NCBI GenBank assembly: GCA_020746105.1
Contig: CM036628.1
Span: 1,560,001-1,624,000, forward strand
DNA length: 64,000 nucleotides
Origin: Trogon surrucura
Taxonomy: Eukaryota; Chordata; Aves; Trogoniformes; Trogonidae
Direction of reading: 5' to 3'
The notes beneath the pieces are model-generated. The model made no database searches. It was not told where the DNA came from and worked only from the letters and a program-made list of their open reading frames with translations. The translations under genes were made by a program, and so were the position numbers. How positions within the stretch are numbered: position 1 is the first letter of the stretch; each line of letters begins with the position of its first letter. Shown here one piece after another: positions 1 through 13,548 of this stretch.

Positions 1-3000
1 AAAGAAGCGGGTGAGGATCCCAGCAAGCGCTTGCTCTACCCCCATAAGCTGTTTGCTTATTCGTCAGTGTCTCAGATCTGGATTTCATTATTGGGATTAG
101 TCCTCTGAAATCTTAGCGCAGCAACTCAAGGATGTGTGTGTGGGTTTAGGATGGGAAGGAACCTTATTAATTGCCTGCGTGCATTTGCATTATTCTTTCA
201 TCTCCTGTCTTGCTACTCTCCTCCCGAATTCCTATGGCGACATTTTTCCATTTTGCGTGTCTACAGGAATGGCAGCAAACTCTTAGGTGAGATTTTTAGG
301 AAAAGAAAACAGTGGTGGGGCTTGCTTCGGCTCTGTTTGAAATCAACAGAACCAGTTAGGGGGTTTATAACAAAACACGTTTTTAGGAAATTACACCATG
401 GCAGAACTCTGTGTAGAGAGTGGTTGGGTTAGATGCAGTTTTCTACCAGGTTCTCCAGCCAGGATGGCGTTTCTGATCACAGCCCAGCGATACCATGACC
501 TTGTCATTGAGATGCATGTGTAGGCTGTTGGAGACACCACGTTCCTTGGTGGAATCAAGCCTCTAAATCTGTGTCTCCCACTACCGGGGGCTGCCCTAAA
601 TATCTGGCTATTTTTAGACGAGTCTTTTTCTGCTTGCTGCTTTTCATAATAAGAAAAACCTTTGAAGGATTTGTGCTTTATCCCTATGCACAACAGGAAT
701 TAAAATAAATAAATAGATCTTAAATATTTAGACATGAAGAGAGAAGAATTTCCTGCCCGGCTTTTGCTAAGCAGCGTAGGTGGCTTTAATGCAAACCGGG
801 TCCGCTCCTGGGTACCTGGCAATATTTTCTTTTCTTTTCTTGGAAGGGACTGCAGTAAAGCACCTTTAAAAGCGGGATCCCACAAAGTGCTGTTTCCAAG
901 GTCATTGTTCAAGCACCCACCCCTGATCTGCCACAACCTCACCAACCTGTCAGAGAAGGACACGCTCTAGCCAAGGGGCTGCAGCAGCCCCGAGGATACG
1001 GCCAGGACCACGGCAGGAGTCCCTTAAGTGTCTGAGCCCCCCCGCAAAGCCCCTCGAAGTAACTCCAGAAGTCAGGATCTGGCACCAAAGAAGCAAGTTT
1101 AGCTCTGGGCATCACACCCGGTGTATCACCCACCTGCTGCCCCTCCTCTGGGCTTGCAGGAGGCTGCGCCCAGACCCCAGCGACCGCTTTTCCTTTGAAC
1201 CTTCGCAGGTCGAGGGAGCTCATCTGGAAACCTGCGGGGGATAGGAGAAGGGACTTTTGTCAACAGGCAGCCACGCTATGTAGACTTGATAAATATGCGC
1301 AGTGCTAATTCGAAGCAGATTCCTGCTTTGCCACAAGCAGAATTCCTCCGAAGCCTGCCATCAAAAACATGATGTCACAGCTGCGGAGAAGCCTAAAAAC
1401 AGGGGAGAAGCTGGGGTCATGTCAGGGTAAGAGTGCGGTGGAGGCTGCAAGGAAGTGATTGAAGCCCTGTTCCACGGCCCGATGGAGGTTGTCATTAAGA
1501 AGGATTTCACAAATGATTTGCAGCCAGTTCCCCGGGTCCGATTGGTACTTTCCAGCTTAATGCAAACCAGTGAGGAAACCAGCTCCCAGCCCTAGTTAGG
1601 CCAAGCTACCCAGGGAGGTTGCAGGCAAGAGACGACACAACATCGCCTGGGACTGCGGAAATGTAACTGGAACTGGGGTTGGTTTTTAAGGAGATCGTTA
1701 GATTCTCTCCCCCCATCTCCAGCAAACAGCTTTTATCTTGTCTCCCAAAATAGAAACCTCTCATCCTTCAAAACAAACCAAAAAAAAAAATAGGAAAACC
1801 TCTTGAGACAGGCACACAGACAAAGCCGACAGAAGTGGAACAGAGCTGATCGAAAACAGATTCCGGCATCAAGTCCAAAGTCGGGTTCAGCCTATTTCTT
1901 CTTAACGGGTAAATTTAAGAAACTGAGAAAACAAAGTAATTAGCTACCAAGCAGATTTTCCCGACACTAAGTGTTTACGCGTTTCTGACACGTGCGATCC
2001 CTGCGATTTGATCAAATCCATCTCTGCTTGGGGTGGCGCGTCAACCGAGTTGATCTCGGGAGGTTCTGGCTCATTTGCTTCTGGATTTATAGCTCCAGGA
2101 AAAAAGCTGAAACAATGCTAACTGGGGTGGGCTTTTGTTCTGCTTCGCTCTGACCATCCACCTTCCCCGTTCTGATTTCAATTCCATCCCTCTCGTGGCC
2201 TTCCCTTGGCCCGTTCCTTCGGCAGGTCGGTGATTCATCACACAGGAGGACACAGATGTTCTTTACAAAGAAATGTTTCCAAGCAAGCTGATGTTTTTCC
2301 TAGGAAAGAAGGCTGGGGATGAGGAATGAGATGGGGAGGAAGAATTCACCACTGGGCAAAGGGCCCGACAACACGTATTGCCTGGTATTCACCAGAGTTT
2401 ATGGGATGCTGCCTACACAACCCACGGGGAGCCCCGAGGAGCAGGGCTGATGGCCTCGCTCACACCTGCAAGGCTCCAGGTAGGAAACCTTGGGGCCTGT
2501 GGCCTGAGAAAAGAGCTGCAAGGAAGCTCTGTGCAGCTCATCTCTCTCTGTGTAGCCAGTCCATAAGCTCCTGGGGGTCAGCGGGCAATCATCTCACTTG
2601 CTGGCCACACTAGGGTTTAGCTATGGAGCACGGTCAGAGGTTGTTTTGCAAGCCACACTCTTATCACTCACTAGAACCTCATCCAAGTTCTTGCATTTCT
2701 TAGAAAACAGCCACAGTCCTCCTCTGAGGTCTGGTTTGTGGACACTTCTGAGTCCAAAGCTGAGAACGCCCACTCTGCCTTTGAATCTCAGCAGCGCTGA
2801 GGTAGCACCAAAGGAGTTTGGAACGGGAGGACGCCTGTAGCCCAGAGCAGCCCGGGTTGGGCCATCTCAGCAGAACGTCACGGCCCTATTACTGCCTAAA
2901 TGTGGCAGCTGAAGCTCTTCATGTAGGTCGCCAGCAAATGTTTTCTGAAGGACATCTCCTCGCGCTTTATCTCATCTAATTTTAAATATTCCTAAAGATA

Positions 3001-3222
3001 GGACTGGCATCAGTGCTTCCTTTGGGAGATGAATTACACAGGCTGATATAACTCAGCCTTGGGAAGGTTTTCTTTTCTCTCCCTAGCCTCTTGCCAGTTG
3101 TTACGAAAAAACCAGATAAATAGCTGCCATTGGTACGAGATCTCCCATGATTCCAACCTCTCTTGTTAAGCAGTCCGATTTACAAACATTTTATTATTGT
3201 AGCATCTAACAGGGTGCAGCAC

Positions 3223-3239
3223 AAAAAAAAAAAAAAAAA
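3223..3239 (+). repeat. poly-A run (17 A)
   Basis: An uninterrupted run of 17 A in intron 1. No target-site duplication or recognisable retrosequence is visible in front of it, so I treat it as a simple repeat rather than the tail of an insertion. Confidence 0.9.
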
Positions 3240-3823
3240 GTAATATCAAATCTATCAGAAAGGCTCTTGATCTTCAGGTTGAACAATGTGGCAAATAACC
3301 AGAGTAGAAGCAAAAGGGATGTGGGTTTAAACCATCCCGAAAACCAGCAGAACGCTCAAACGATATTGAGGCCAAATTGTCCGTACAAGTGTCCTTGCCA
3401 CCTTGAGATGTCAGAGTGAAGCCACGAAACTGAGATCTGGTCACATGTATTTATTTAGTAGCTTAACCGTTCTCTCCCTTAGATTTGGGCTACTGATCAT
3501 TTACTGAGTATCAAAGAACACAGAGAAAATGATCCTCGAAACTATGAACCTACAACACGCAAGAAAACTCACGCGTGCTTAAAACCAAACAGCTTATACT
3601 TTTCTGAAGTCCTTTCCTTAGGATCAACGATCATTACGTTTTATTGTCAAAGGAATAAGCTAACACACAGCGCAATAATTTAATTAGCTCCGTAGCCTGA
3701 AATAGCCTATCGCTTGTTAATATCACCTCACGTTCCACGCAAAATTTCTCTGTTAATGCATGTTCTGGCTAAGAACGTGGATGGCCAAGCTGGTTGAATT
3801 TCAAAGGTATCATTTCCTGACAG

Positions 3824-3924
3824 CTATGTAGATATATATGTTATTATATATATTATTTTATATATATTATTGTGGTTTTTTTTTTTTAATGTGATGGCCA
3901 TTTTTTTTAATTTGATGGCTATGG
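3824..3924. repeat. AT-rich low complexity with imperfect duplication
   Basis: A block of alternating TATATAT and TTATTA is followed by two similar units: a T-run then aatgtgatggcca (T-run at 3876-3887), and a T-run then aatttgatggcta (T-run at 3901-3908). The pair looks like a diverged tandem duplication of about 25 bp. Confidence 0.75.
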
Positions 3925-4900
3925 CTTCAACAGAAAAAGATAAAAAAGGTATAAAGCTGCATAGAAGACGTATTGAAAACTTTTCTACTACCGCTGCAAC
4001 TTAACAAAATCCACTCTCTTTAACGAAATATCCATCCCGAGAGCTTTACTCTTACCCCGAGTATAGGCAGCCCCTTTATTCCAGGTTAAAAGCCCAGTAC
4101 AAATGTGAAAACTGGGTAGGAACAAGAGAGGAATCACTGCCTGCATCAACTCAGATTTACTACTTGTTTTTTCATGAGAGGTCCTGGCTCATATCAAGAC
4201 AGATTTCAATAGCGACTGATTTTTTTTCTGTGCACATGAGCAGGTTGGGGAATAGTTCTTGGAATGGAGTCAGCGCGACAATTGCTTTCATTATTTGCAG
4301 CTGTACAAAACAAATAAGTTTGAAAAAAATATAGAGAGGTGCCAAATTCAATCTCAGTGATGTGTGAGTGAGCACAGTGTTTAGTGCTGCGCTGTGACAC
4401 ACGTGAAGTCCGTGAATTACTGCTGTTGACTTTTCAGCCTTACACGTCACCTCTGATAAATGAGCTAATCTGCTGATAGCTACTCAAAATAATAAAGTAA
4501 TTTAGTTAAAAGAGTTTTAAAACATTCCTTCCTCGGTGTCCGAAGCTTTCTAAGTAACTACTCACCGCATACAAATTACCCTGCATAGAGCAGCTCTGAT
4601 TAGATCAGATTAAAGGGAACTGAATGTAGGGTTTGGACAAGCTGGAGTCATAACTTCATCCATGGTTTACTGTCTGTAGCTATGAGGAACTGCTGGGCTG
4701 ACGTGCGGTAAAAATATCCAGCTATTTATCCAGCAAGACACAAATATGCTCCCCAGAGTTCACCTGTGGTGACAGTCCTCAGCTGACACAGGGACACAGC
4801 CCGGAAAGGACCCAGTGGAGGCAGATCAACCTTCCCGTTTCCCTACCCACTGCTCTGCAGAAAGGGGAGAAATCCAGCACAGGTTGGGGACTGAACTGCC

Positions 4901-4962
4901 GGGGGTTGGACCAGATAATCTTCTGAGGTCCCTTCCAACCCCTGACATTCCGTGATTCTGTG
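4901..4962 (+). mobile_element. CR1 LINE, 3' end fragment
   Basis: The segment reads as the 3' terminus of a chicken-repeat-1 retrotransposon: a gggttggaccagataatctt block, then ggtcccttccaacccc, then two copies of the 8-bp terminal repeat, ATTCCGTG (4947-4954) and ATTCTGTG (4955-4962). CR1 elements are usually truncated at the 5' end, and only about the last 60 bp are recognisable here. The sequence just upstream may be more diverged CR1. This copy supports a sauropsid, most likely avian, source. Confidence 0.9.
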
Positions 4963-6221
4963 ATCTCAGCCAGCTTCACTTCCAGATAAACGCTACCTCC
5001 TATGTGAAGACCGAGTACCAGTAAGATGTCATTTGTTGAGTCCTCTGGGAGGAGGTGAAGGGAAGGCAGACCGTGGTAGACTGCCATGAGAAAGGAGGGT
5101 GAACCCTGGGGCCAAAGGCCACCAGCAGAGAGGTACGTCAGGCTCTCGCGGGCGCTGCTGCTCATGGCGGTTCATCCTGGAGACCAACACGCGTCCTTGC
5201 TCCTCCTCTTGCTCGCAGCCTTGTCTGAAGAATGTGCCCTCTCCTCACGTGGCCAAGGCAAGGAAGAATGAAAGCACCTATGAAGTAATCCTGTCTGGGA
5301 TCCACTGGGAATACTTGCATCTGCAACCCTAAAGCTTTTCGCAGGAGATCACGTTGGGAGAGAGGCAGAGACAGTTTCATACCTCACATTTTTTTAATTT
5401 CTCCACCCCCCTAAAGTCTTTAGCACATAGCGTGGTCTCTTTTTTTGTCTCGTTCCCACTGGGTCTGCATATTTGCTAATCATGGAGATATGCCAGGTCT
5501 TCTCTTTCCCAGAGGAATTGCCATAATTTGGATCAAGAAATAACAACATTCCCAGCCTTTTTTTCCATTGACATGAGATTACTGCATTTCCTAAATACTT
5601 TCAACTGCTCTTGAGTGCATGGCAGATGATCGCAGATGTTGCCACCTCCTTTCCCAGATTTCATGTTTATTTTAATGGCTGGAGATCCAAGTTCTCAACT
5701 TGCCACCCAGTTACAAAGAAAGGCCGTGCCCCCTCACTACATAACTCAACACGAGCCCAGGGTGGTGATATCTCCGTCATTCTTTAGGGCTCCACACTCG
5801 GCAGTGTCAGAGGGAAAACAATGGCTCTGATTAATGAGCTGCAGCCGCCAAAGACCAAACAATTTTGACCTAGAGTTGCTTTCTGTGACCTCCTTCCATA
5901 AATCTGCAACCGATACAGCGATCTGATCCAGCCCAGAAAGCACATGGCGTTGCACGGTCAGGGAGTTGCCTTTGAGCAGGTGTAGTTGAAATCCAAAGGT
6001 TATGTTTTGATTAAAGGAAAAAAACAAGAAAAGTTCCTGTTAATCGACACGGGGGCTTTTAGACGTCAGCACGCAAGGCAATAAGGTGGCCTTGTTGAAG
6101 ACTTTCTGCTGATTGCAGAAGGAAACCAGAGTGACCCCGTGCCACTTCATCGGGAAATGCTGATGCATCTGTGGGCGAGGAAAAGCCTTGTAGGAACGAG
6201 TCCCAAGAGCGGAGCCAACTC

Positions 6222-6231
6222 TTATCTTATC
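6222..6231 (-). promoter_or_regulatory. Tandem GATA motif
   Basis: Two directly abutting TTATC pentamers give GATAAGATAA on the minus strand. Such head-to-tail GATA sites are bound by GATA factors, including GATA2 in endothelium. Position in intron 1 of an endothelial gene makes a regulatory role possible, but the sequence alone does not prove it. Confidence 0.35.
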
Positions 6232-9200
6232 TTTAAACACTTGCTCTACTTAGCAGTTGTTTTTACTGTGCTGTTGTTGATGTCTCCTCCGCTTGAGACT
6301 AATGATTTGATTTTTTGTTGTCACTAAGGACATTTACACCCAAGCTACTCTCTCCGGTTGAGCTACACAAAACTTCTCTTTGCGGCAGGCGGAGGAGGAG
6401 AATGGGTGTGAACCATGCCTCTTTCTCATGAGTCAGCTAAACCAACACCAGCTTCTCTGGCTTGGAAAATCAAGGAAAACACGAAGCCTGTTGCTCTGCC
6501 AGATACTCTTGGGTTAACACTAGCGTTCGAATACCCTGAACGAAGCTCAGTCATCCCTCCCGATGAGTTTGTGATTGCTAATTTAATTTTGGGTGAGCTT
6601 CTTTGGCTTCTGTAGGAATGGGAGCTCTGGCTCCGGTCTACAGGTTGCTAGTCCGTGCCCACACACCGCATTCCTGCTGCAGGATCACTCTGGCCGATTC
6701 CTGGTTATTTCTAGGTGGAAAACAACAGGAGGATATGCTTTTTGTAGCCGTTCCCCTTAAACAGAGAAAACGGAAAATCCTGACCCATTTTCCTTTAAAA
6801 TAATTCTGCCTGAATAGCAGCGGTGTAGGCAAAGGAGTCAATTTTGGGGAAAAAATAGCGATGGGTGTTCAAGGCACCCCGGGGCCCACTGTCTGAGGGT
6901 GGGGGTGGGCGCACTTGCAGCATTCAGGGGTCCCAGGGTGGTTTCCCAGCCTGCAGGTAAGAGTGGGCTGATCAATGGCCAAGTGACGGCGAAATCCCGG
7001 TCCCTGGGCAGTGGCACGGAGAAGTAAGCTGCACACAGAGCATGAGCTGGACTCTCCTGGCGGATCTGCAGCCCCATTTCCCACGCGCTTGGCAGGGATG
7101 GGCTTTTCGGGGAGATTATTTTCCCCAATACAGTCAAGCCTGCTTCTTGGGTCCACTAATCATCCACTTCCTTTGTGTCTCACCCTTCACTTGGGAGAGC
7201 TGTCACATGTCTGCGGTTTGCATTCCTCAGCAAAGGTGGTGGAGCCGTCTTATTTTATTTTGCCCGTTGCTTTTGGGTCGTTTTTCTCAGTGCTGCGATT
7301 ATTTCGGACGTATTGTGCAACTGAGATATTCAGTCTGGGCACGTGGAGACTAGCTTGGCTACCAGCCTCCAGCACAGGGAGCGCTTGTTAGAGGGGCATT
7401 CCTACCCCACGTGAGACTAGGACTGAGACAGGGTCTCAGCCTCTACTCATCTCCTCCTCCAGGCAAACTGGTTCAGCGGGAATAAATCAGTAACCTGTGG
7501 CGTTTGGTCTGTATCAGCACCTGACGAGGAAGTCACAGCCCCCTACGCCGTAGAGATGCACAGGGTTTAAATCTTTACAGACAAGTTAAATTATTATCCT
7601 AGACATACATATGGAAAATTGTGGGTTAAGAGAGCAAATGACCTGATCCAAACCAACTTCCTGAGCAAATCGGGAAAGAAACAAAATGGGAGAGAGGCAA
7701 TCAAACCACATCAGGTCCAGAGGGTATGTTACCCTCAGACAGCCCTTTCTGACCTACGTCTGCAGCCCATCATTGGGGCCTTTGGCCTCTGCACTGACTT
7801 GGTACCTAAGGTACCTTGCTCCTGACTTGCAGCAAAGATCTTCACCCCAAGATCACCTCTTCTTTTTCTTTCTTTTCTGGGAAAGTCAATGCTAGCAATA
7901 CAATTTCCTTTAGAAAATGTTGCATTTTGAATAGAGAGAATAAGACACTTCATCCATGTCGATGCACGAGACTAGCAGAATCAAGAAGTGTATGTCCTTC
8001 TCCCATCCGAAAAGGGAGCAGGTGGGTCTTTTATTTGCTACTGTTTTTAAGCCTTTAAAATAACAGAAAATGACTCAATTCTACCAAGCAGAAGTTGACT
8101 CCAGGAGCCGAAGACTTAATAAACACACCAAATATTGCAAGGCTTGTGATACAATAACACTGACAGCACTGTCGTGTCTTCTTTTTTCATCGAGGGTAAC
8201 CTTGAAATAAATCCCCAGATGATTGCAGGCCATTGGTTTAAACACACTGAGCTTTGCGATGGATCCCTGAGCTTTCTAATTCCAATGAAAAAAGGATTTC
8301 CTGGGGGATATAGTCATCAAAACGCCCTTTCAGACGGGTACCTGTTCATTTCTGAGATGCGCTCACACTGTGTGCCTGAGATGAGGTACCCTGGCACCTC
8401 AGAGGAAAGCACGTTGTCTCCCCTTCGTGTCGTTTACTGCTGCAGACACCAAGTTGTTTGGAGAGACGGAGCTGCACCAGGTTGTTCCTGGCAGGCAGCG
8501 CAGGTAACAGCTCGTCTGCATGGTCCATGTTATTGTGATCACCTTGTTGCTGGTGACCAGGGCCACGGACACTGTTCGTACAGCGCCCACTGCCTCCACA
8601 GAGCGCAGGTGATGCTCCCGATCCAGGCTGTGACTCAGAAATGTTCTAAGGCAAGCACGGCTTACAGAAGTATCCCCAATCTACTGCCAGCCACAAACCA
8701 ACCAGTTTTTAAATGCTGTGTATGTGCCTCTGTCCTTCCCTCGCTGCAATCAGCTCTAAACCTCTGACTTCCCGTCCTTTCTAATGGGACCTGATGTGTC
8801 CTAGGGCCCAGATCTGTGCACGACAGTGACTTTACACACATGAATGGTCCCTGGAGTTCAACCATGTGCAAAAAGCTATTTGTGTGCCCAAGTCCTTGCG
8901 GAATCCGGGCCTCAGTCTAACCTGCTTCATTTGGCTGTCAGCGCTGCAGTCTCCGGTTTGCGTAGCAATTATTTCTTTGTCGTCTGATGCGGAGGTTGGG
9001 TGCTCTTTGATACTGTTCCTTCAGCTTTCCCCTCCCCGGCGCGCTGCAGTGCCCCAGAGGGAGACGTGGATCTCTTAATCGGATATCACATTGACGTTCG
9101 CTGTCGCTACGCACGGTACCTTGATGCGCTCAATCTCGCAAGCGTTTGTGAGCGCTCTTCGAGGGATAGCTACTGGGTAGGTACAGTGCCTGGGGGATGC

Positions 9201-12200
9201 TTGAAAGACGGCTGCTACAATAAGAAACGCGGATTAAAAATAGTTTTTATCCCCGCTCCGTGATGGTCCTACCACAAACAATCAGGCGCTGGCTTAGCGT
9301 GGGAGGGATCTCCCTCAGCCGTGAGAGATAGAGTTAGAAATCATCTGACAGAGAGGTGAGGGAGGTCACACATTACCCTCTGCCTGGGGATCCTCCCGTG
9401 TTTAATGTTGGCTGGGCTGCAAAATCAGATTATCCCAGGAAAAACAGTTTTCAATATCCGTCTCTTCCCTGGGTAATGTATCAGTCAACCTTTCACATTT
9501 CACTCCCCAGGATTTGTGTGGTTGTGCTGCGTTTGGGGTTTTTTACCGTGGAGAGGGGAACATTAAAGTCTAAACTGAAGAATAAACTCTCAGAATTAGA
9601 AACGGTGCAATGAAGCTCTGGACATAAGGTCTGTCCTGACTTGGGGCTCCTTCTAGGGGCTCCCTTTAGCCTGGTGACGCTACGCTCTTGCATTTGCAAC
9701 AAGCAACTGAGGGTAGGAACCTAACATCAGATGCAACCCATCACTTCCCAGGACCATCCTTCTCCCCTGATTTTCAGAGGGGATCCTGTGCTATTTTGTA
9801 GTTCTGCGGGAGGCAACGGGCTCTCTGCTAATTCTGCAGGACTATCACTCTAGCACCTCATCTCAAACCACGCCGGGGGATCTAAGGAAGGATGCTGCGC
9901 CGGGTTCCTCACCCCAGCCAGGCAGCAGGGTCAGCTTCACAAAGAAAATGGTACCGAGGCAGCTTCTGCAGCACAGAGCCTGCCCAGCTGCTTGTTCCTC
10001 TGCAGCGCTTTGCTATCGTAATGACATGGTTGGCGCGAGTACTTGTTTTTAATTTTATGACCCTTGTAGCCCTAGAGCAGGACCAAAATTATTCAGCAGA
10101 GAAGAGGAGAATGTTATTTTAGGCCTGGCTATTGCAGTCAGAGCTGTGCAATCAGAGCACATTAGCTTCAGCAGGACTCGGTCCAGCAGCGTGGGTCCCC
10201 CAGCCCACCCGGGGCACGTTTTAGATCCTGCTTTTCCAGAGTACTACCTCGGGCAGATGTTCTTCGAGTCTGAGAGGTTTTATGGAAAGTGCAGAGTAGC
10301 TGCGAAAAACTTTTTTAGAGAAGTGTGAGACATTTATCAATGAAAGCCGTAAAACTGAAGTGAAATACATTAAGATGGTGGAGTTCACACTCATTCTAAG
10401 GAGAAGGAAACACACTGGAACTAAGCTGGATTTTAACAATTCTTTCCTATGGGATGCCAGCATCGGGTTAACTTTGTCCTAGATGGCACCTGCTTGTGTT
10501 TCACAGCTGCAATCAAAGGCTTCCCAGCAAGTAAGAGACCTGCAAACAACGTCCCAGAAGACTCAGTCTGGGATGCCAAGCGGCACCTATCCCCACCCCA
10601 GCTCCCCTGGCACCACTGACCCGTGTGAACTGGGATCCAAAGCTAACCAGACGCTAGGGTGCAGGGCTGTGGGGCTGCACTGCAAGCACCCTACACTCCT
10701 GCTCTTCTCTCTGGGAAGCTGCTCGCAGCATCCCATCGCTGCCTTAAAGCCATGACTCTCCTCAAATGCACAAACCAAACACGAAAGTGGAGCAGAACCC
10801 TTTCTTCTCATCCAACATGTCCCCAGGCTGTCCCCAGCTTTGCCTCCAGAACATGAAGTCCAGCTCTCAAAGGACCACGGGAGCTTAAAAATTTTGCGAG
10901 GCATCACCCCGCCAGCTTTGGCATTTAGGCGTCCCGATGTAGCACAGCCTAACCTTTTCGCCAACTGCTCTCACAGCTTTGCCCTCAAACATTCTTTTTC
11001 CAGTCCGCTCAGCTTTGGCTCTGGTGTGCCAGAAAGGGCACACGCTGCGTTTATATAAACCCTCTGTCACCTGGCAGCAGCGATCAAATGTGTGTGTGGC
11101 AGAGGAATTTCTCCTCCTGTCCTCCACGGGGTAGAAAAGCACTGAAATTACACTTTGCTTATTCTTTTCTTCAGCCCCTGAAGCCAAAATAAACTTTGGG
11201 AAAACAAGTAGCTCAGAAGTATAAACAGAATAACTGAAAAATAGTTTCTTTTAGCGAAAACAGTCTCAAATATTATAAAAGCCCGGTCACAGGAGCAGCT
11301 GAGGTCTAACCCCAGCTGCCTGGCACCACACTCCGGACCCCTCCGACAGCATCACCCTTGCTCCTGAGAGGTAAAATTCACGACTGTTCGAAAGGCCAGC
11401 TCGAGACATCAGCTAAGCCCCCTTAAGCCCTAAGAACAACCGAAGGCACAAGAGGAAAGAAATAAAGGATTAATTCAAACCCCAGGATTTTCAAAGTCAA
11501 AGCAGCACCTGGCTGAAGCCACAGCACAAACAGCCCAGAGCAGAGCCCGGGGGTAGCTGTGGGCTGGGAGAGCCGCACAGGACCCAAGCGACCCCCAGCC
11601 AGCAAACTGAATGACACTCGCCAAACGTATTTAAAGCTGTCGGTCGTTTTGGGGGTTATTTTGGCAAAGCTCAGCACGCGGTCTCAAGAGACTGAAAAGC
11701 CTCAGCGCTGGGAAATAACGGCTCCAGCCACGCTCAGTGTGAACCGGTTACTTCTAGAAACCAGAGGGGACCTGAAGTCAAGTGCGAGGGCTAAAAGTGG
11801 TGCCGCACGTGTCGTCCTGGATGTGTTTAGGAATAATGGCACTTGTTAAAAGAAACCGGGGAGCTGCAGGGCTGCAACCCACCGGCTGTTTTGCTTCCAC
11901 AGCATCACGAGTAACGGCAGTTTTTAGGTAGGGCCACGCTAAACAACGTCACACAGAGGCACGGAGGGAGTTTGTGTGGCCAAACTCCAACTTATTGTTC
12001 TGCAAAGGACTTGGGAGTCAGAGCTACGGTGTCATCGGTTATGTAAAGCTGCAGGAGGCACGGGGAGGTATCCCTGGTGCTGCAGCAATGGCCAGGACTA
12101 GTTTGGAGTCTGAGCTAGAGGTCTCTAGGAAGGGTCGGTACGGCTTCGAAAGGAGCCCAGCAACACGCCGTCGGGATCCTCTTTGGAAGGATTCCCTGGT

Positions 12201-13451
12201 GCCAAGAGATGAGCCAGCCTCGGCCGAGTTACTGATGGGAATTTGAGTGGCTCGTGGAAGAAGCCAGACTCTCCAAAGTAAGAGTGATTCCCTCTCCACG
12301 CTGAGAGAGCACGCCGGGCTAAGAGCATTTTACTCAAATCCAGCAAAAAGGAGACGAGGGTTGGGAGGTGGGAGGCATGAAAACCACTGTTTCATCCAGT
12401 TGAAGAGTTAAACCCTAATGTTTCTCTTCTTGCTAGATATGTTATCTTCCCTATTCTACTGAGAATAATGCCTCATAAGCCCAGCTAAAGATTTCTGGCT
12501 TATCAAGTTCAAGGCAAAGGAGGAGATAGAGGTTTGAAGAGCAGGAGGAGAAAGAAAACATACGGCTTTAATGTCAGAGAAACTGAGATACTTATCTAAG
12601 CCTGTTTTCTCCTTTCCTTGATTATGTTACTTTGAATTTGGACAAGGAAACCAGCCCGGCCAAGCTCACTTCTGCTTCTTCTCAGTTTCACTTTCTGAAA
12701 ATGATGTTGTCGTAGGTGCATGCTCAGATACGCGTTCAGGACACATTTCCTGAGCTGGGAGATGATGATGAGAGAGACCGTTATCGCTACCGTCATTGAA
12801 GAGCACTGTCCCCAGAGACCTAACAAACCTCGTCACACCAGCACTGCTGATGGTGCCCCAGACACCACCGCAAACCCGTGGGCACCAGGTGCCCACAAAG
12901 CAAGCGGCTCGCCGTTTCGTTCAGATGCAGTATCTGCGACTGGTGCTTTGGAAAACAGCAGGCTTTTGATCTGCTTTTAATATAGCAGATGCTTCACAGT
13001 TGTGAGTCAAAGAGCTGCCCCCCAGAATTACTGTTTTCTCTTCTCCCACTGATTAAAACGTAATGTATGAGCTCACACATCAAATTATTTCCCAGAGACC
13101 CGACTCCTTCCATTCTTACACGCGTATAACATCCTTCTACTCTCCTCAATCTACAATAATTCAGTAATAAAGGTAGCTCTAAATAAAAGGAGAGAAAGAC
13201 TATTAGCAAAAATGCAGGTGCTCCACGCTAGAAAATAAGGAGATGACTACAGAGAACTAAAAACAAACTAAAGGGGATCTCACGACCAAACCCACGCTCA
13301 ACTGAACGGCATCAGTGTAAATGCAAGCACTGTGTGGGCCCCCAAATTAGGAACTATTTACAAAACAAAAAGCTTGCCTCAACGGTATTGTGCCTGTTCT
13401 AACCCTGCTGAATAGCCTGCCTAATGATGATTTCTTCTTTATTTGGGTCAG

Positions 13452-13548
13452 GTCTTGCTGAGGAAGACTTTTTCGAGAAACCCACGCTAAGCATTGCCAA
13501 AGACCACATCGTCATCTTCCCAGGAGACACCCTAAAAATCAAATGCAG
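13452..13548 (+). CDS. FLT1: FLT1 exon 2: start of Ig domain 1 (D1)
   Basis: Ninety-seven nt, encoding residues 1 to 33 of the visible product. The first two bases complete a Gly codon split with exon 1, and the last two (AG) begin an Arg codon finished by exon 3, so the exon lies between a phase-1 and a phase-2 intron as in VEGF receptor genes. It encodes a short acidic N-terminus of the mature receptor (EEDFFEKP) followed by the A, A' and B strands of the first Ig-like domain. The B-strand cysteine is C32 in LKIKC. The acceptor is gtcag and the donor is CAG|GTAAGG, a strong match to consensus. The signal peptide is encoded upstream, outside the window. VEGF receptor D1 is extracellular and is not the main ligand contact. 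FLT1 identity is carried mainly by the later exons, so confidence here comes from frame, order and the Ig fold. Confidence 0.93.

Larger units (their letters stand above)
1..13451 (+). other. FLT1: FLT1 intron 1 (3' part), no coding exon seen
   Basis: This stretch precedes the first recognisable exon and ends at an acceptor reading tttgggtcag. I looked for exon 1, which in this family encodes a signal peptide and must end in phase 1 (one base, G, of a split Gly codon), and found no convincing candidate, so intron 1 is inferred to be longer than 13.4 kb. It contains one CR1 3' end (4901-4962), an AT-rich low-complexity block near 3830-3910, several poly-A runs, a tandem GATA motif (6222-6231) and a CpG-dense patch (about 9035-9180). 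Open reading frames of up to 197 codons occur (8174-8767 on +), but they match no family I know and show no exon-like borders. Confidence 0.8.

Noticed and set aside
3223..3239. Poly-A run as the tail of a processed pseudogene
   Set aside because: No coding remnant or target-site duplication is visible upstream.
5164..5271. A frame starting MAVHPGDQHASLLLLLLAAL that looks like a signal peptide and might be FLT1 exon 1
   Set aside because: No donor in the needed phase 1 (a Gly codon split after G) follows within the open frame. The nearby gtacgt at about 5132 lies before this ATG and is in the wrong phase for the upstream ATG. The surroundings are not CpG-rich as a first exon of this gene would be expected to be.
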